Position numbers and translations under genes: made by a program | NCBI GenBank assembly: GCA_031258665.1 | Contig: JAIRML010000061.1 | Coordinates: 1-8,412 of the forward strand | DNA: 8,412 nucleotides | Source: Oscillospiraceae bacterium | Lineage (GTDB): Bacteria; Bacillota; Clostridia; Oscillospirales; UBA929 | Reading direction: 5' to 3' | Shown: positions 6,537 to 8,412 of the stretch, one piece after another | Numbering within the stretch: the stretch's first letter is position 1 | Layout: every line of letters begins with the position of its first letter | The notes under the pieces: generated by a model | The model's database searches: none | Seen by the model: the letters and a program-made list of their open reading frames with translations, nothing else | What the model was told of the DNA's origin: nothing

Positions 6537-8369
6537 ATGTCCAAAATGAGGAGTGTGCGGAGGTCATTTGGCAAAAGCGGAGGAGGACGGGCCTTGGCGC
6601 TGTTTCTGGCGGCCGCGATGCTGGCGGTTTTCTGGTCGTCGGCGCCGCCGGCGCGGGCGCTGAGCGGGACCGCGGAAGCCCGCGTCACGGTGGCGCCGGA
6701 GCCCGTTGTCACCGCCGCCATTTCGCTCGCGCGGAGCGACGCGGAGGATACGGCCGTTTATACAGTGCGCAACGAGACCGCCGGGACCGCCCGGGTGGCG
6801 TGCCTGCTGGCGGTGTACGACGCCGCGTGGCGCCTGCTCAATGTCCGGTCGCAGGTCGCCGAGGTCGGGGCCAAGTCGTCCGGCGAGGTTGTCCTGCAGG
6901 CGCCGGACATCGCGCTGGGCAGCAAGGTCAGGGCCTTCGCGTGGGACGCGGGGAGCCTGGTGCCGCTGACCGCGGACGCCCAGGTGCTCCACACATATGT
7001 GGACCTGGAGCGGTACGCGGCCTTCCAGGCGCCCATCTCCGTGACGCCGATCCCCGAACTGAAGGATCGCGAGGATGATTTCATCCGAGGCATGGACATC
7101 TCGAGCCTCTGGGCGATTGTCCAGGCCGGCGGGGAATATTTCGACATGGACGCCCGAAAGCTGATTGAGGGCGATGAGATCTCAAACGCCCTGGCGATCA
7201 TGAAGAAACATGGGACCAACTGGATCCGTCTGCGGATCTGGAACGATGTCGGCAAGGCGCCGCCAAGCCACGGCGCCGGCGGTCTCAACGACAGAAACGT
7301 GGACCTGATCATTGCGAAGAAGGCCCACGCGCTCGGTCTCAAGGTGCTGCTCGACTTCCACTACAGCGACACATGGGCGGACCCGGGCCGGCAGATCAAA
7401 CCGACCGATTGGACAGAGATCCCCACGTTGGACGGTCTGTGCGACGCGATGTACGACTTCACGCGGGAGACACTCCAGGCGTTTGCGGACGAGGGCTGCC
7501 TGCCGGAGATGGTTCAGATTGGCAATGAGACGAACAGCGGCTTTATGTATTCCGAGATGCGGCCGGACGGGACATGGGGCAGCATCACGGCTGGACGGCC
7601 AACGGGGTCGTCGGGCAACGAAACGAGCCACATTGCGCTGGTCAAGGCGGGCATCCGCGCGGTGCGCGACGTGGACCCGAACAATGGCGACCCAGACAGG
7701 CGCGTCAAGGTCATGTACCACCTGGCGGACGGGCACAACACCAGCCTCTACCGGACCCGGGCGGCCATGCTGCAGCGGGGTGGCGTGGACTATGACGTGA
7801 TGGGCGCCTCGTTCTACCCTTACTGGCACCGCTCGATCGAGAACATCACGGCGACCCTCACGGCGATGACCGCCGAGTTCGGCAAAGACGTCGTCATTGC
7901 CGAGACGGGCTGGGGTTTCACAATGGACGGCGCCTCGCCGTATCCGGGCGGCGCGAACGGCGGCCCGCGGCTCAGCAACACGTTCAATCAGTCGGCGCTG
8001 AACACGGCGCGCAGCTACGGGCACGACTATCCCGTCTCTCCGCAGGGGCAGGCCGATGAGCTCCGCGCGGTGTCGCAGGTGGTTGCGAAGCTCCCCGAGA
8101 ACAAGGGCCTCGGCGTGTTCTACTGGGAACCCGCGTGGATCCCCACGCCGCGGATGGGGTCCGGGTGGGCCGCCGGCACCACCAACATTGTGATGGCGAA
8201 CCAGGCCTACTTCGACTACGCGGGCCGCGCGCTGCCCTCGCTTGCCACATGGAATCGCCTCTTCCCGGGGGACAGCGACATCGTGACATCTCTGGCGGAG
8301 GCCGCCGTCAGCGTCGAGCAGGGCACGGCGCCCACACTGCCGGAGACCGTCACCGCTCATATGAATTGA
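6537..8369 (+). CDS. Secreted GH53 arabinogalactan endo-beta-1,4-galactanase, C-terminally truncated
   Basis: This 610-residue protein should cut beta-1,4-galactan (pectin side chains, type I arabinogalactan) into short oligosaccharides outside the cell. Seen in order: signal peptide (1-41, ALALFLAAAMLAVFW core, ARA cleavage site); an unnamed beta-sandwich (about 55-147) ending in AFAWDAGSLVPL; a GH53 barrel (about 182-575); and 20 residues of a Big_4 domain (591-610). GH53 hallmarks are FIRGMDISSL, NWIRLRIWND, LLDFHYSDTWADPG, MVQIGNETNSG with acid/base E331, GASFYPYWH, and VIAETGWGFT with nucleophile E456. The catalytic domain looks complete. The Big_4 domain breaks off at TVTAHMN followed by TGA, so the original protein was probably longer. 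The upstream neighbour is the decayed GH2 gene. The intact GH2 enzyme could complete the pathway to galactose. Confidence 0.93.
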   Translation: MSKMRSVRRSFGKSGGGRALALFLAAAMLAVFWSSAPPARALSGTAEARVTVAPEPVVTAAISLARSDAEDTAVYTVRNETAGTARVACLLAVYDAAWRLLNVRSQVAEVGAKSSGEVVLQAPDIALGSKVRAFAWDAGSLVPLTADAQVLHTYVDLERYAAFQAPISVTPIPELKDREDDFIRGMDISSLWAIVQAGGEYFDMDARKLIEGDEISNALAIMKKHGTNWIRLRIWNDVGKAPPSHGAGGLNDRNVDLIIAKKAHALGLKVLLDFHYSDTWADPGRQIKPTDWTEIPTLDGLCDAMYDFTRETLQAFADEGCLPEMVQIGNETNSGFMYSEMRPDGTWGSITAGRPTGSSGNETSHIALVKAGIRAVRDVDPNNGDPDRRVKVMYHLADGHNTSLYRTRAAMLQRGGVDYDVMGASFYPYWHRSIENITATLTAMTAEFGKDVVIAETGWGFTMDGASPYPGGANGGPRLSNTFNQSALNTARSYGHDYPVSPQGQADELRAVSQVVAKLPENKGLGVFYWEPAWIPTPRMGSGWAAGTTNIVMANQAYFDYAGRALPSLATWNRLFPGDSDIVTSLAEAAVSVEQGTAPTLPETVTAHMN

Positions 8370-8412
8370 CCCTTCCCCTGTTGTCCCTCATATACGCCAG
8401 ACGCCCCCCGTT

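Noticed and set aside
1..8412. CRISPR array, tRNA or rRNA genes, transposase or integrase
   Set aside because: No regular direct repeats with spacers, no cloverleaf or rRNA-like sequence seen, and no transposase or recombinase motif in any frame.

Overview
The window is about 60% or more GC (by eye). It reads as part of a carbohydrate-degradation locus of a high-GC Clostridia-type Gram-positive bacterium, possibly an Oscillospiraceae-like gut or environmental lineage. That placement is an inference. It rests on AGGAG/GAGGG ribosome binding sites, long secreted enzymes carrying Big_4 Ig-like, F5/8 type C and InlB-type repeat modules, and a DUF4143 ATPase next door. All genes run on the + strand.

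Layout. (1) 1-258 is the C-terminal end of an AAA ATPase with a DUF4143 (PD-(D/E)xK-like) domain, cut by the window edge. (2) 259-693 is a gene-free stretch. It starts GC-rich, holds a run of inverted repeats including a terminator-like hairpin at 431-460, and becomes AT-rich toward the next gene. (3) 694-4860 encodes an intact, secreted 1388-residue multidomain GH2 enzyme, probably a beta-galactosidase, followed by a strong intrinsic terminator at 4868-4912. (4) 4931 to about 6483 is a decayed second GH2 gene. Its signal peptide, sugar-binding/Ig region, F5/8C domain, half of a Big_4 domain and the start of another binding module are still readable. The whole catalytic barrel is gone, and the reading frame switches three times. 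(5) 6537-8369 encodes a secreted GH53 endo-beta-1,4-galactanase with both catalytic glutamates. Its C-terminus stops partway into a Big_4 domain. The last 43 bases hold nothing recognisable.

Functionally, GH53 plus a GH2 beta-galactosidase is a coherent pair for beta-1,4-galactan (pectin side chain / type I arabinogalactan): GH53 cuts the chain outside the cell and the GH2 enzyme releases galactose from the fragments. The dead GH2 gene between them was probably a third enzyme of the same locus.

I found no clearly new biological system. The most interesting signals are the patchwork decay of the middle gene, the truncated end of the GH53 enzyme, a shared unnamed beta-sandwich module at opposite ends of the two intact enzymes, and an abrupt change in codon use near position 4320 inside the large GH2 gene.
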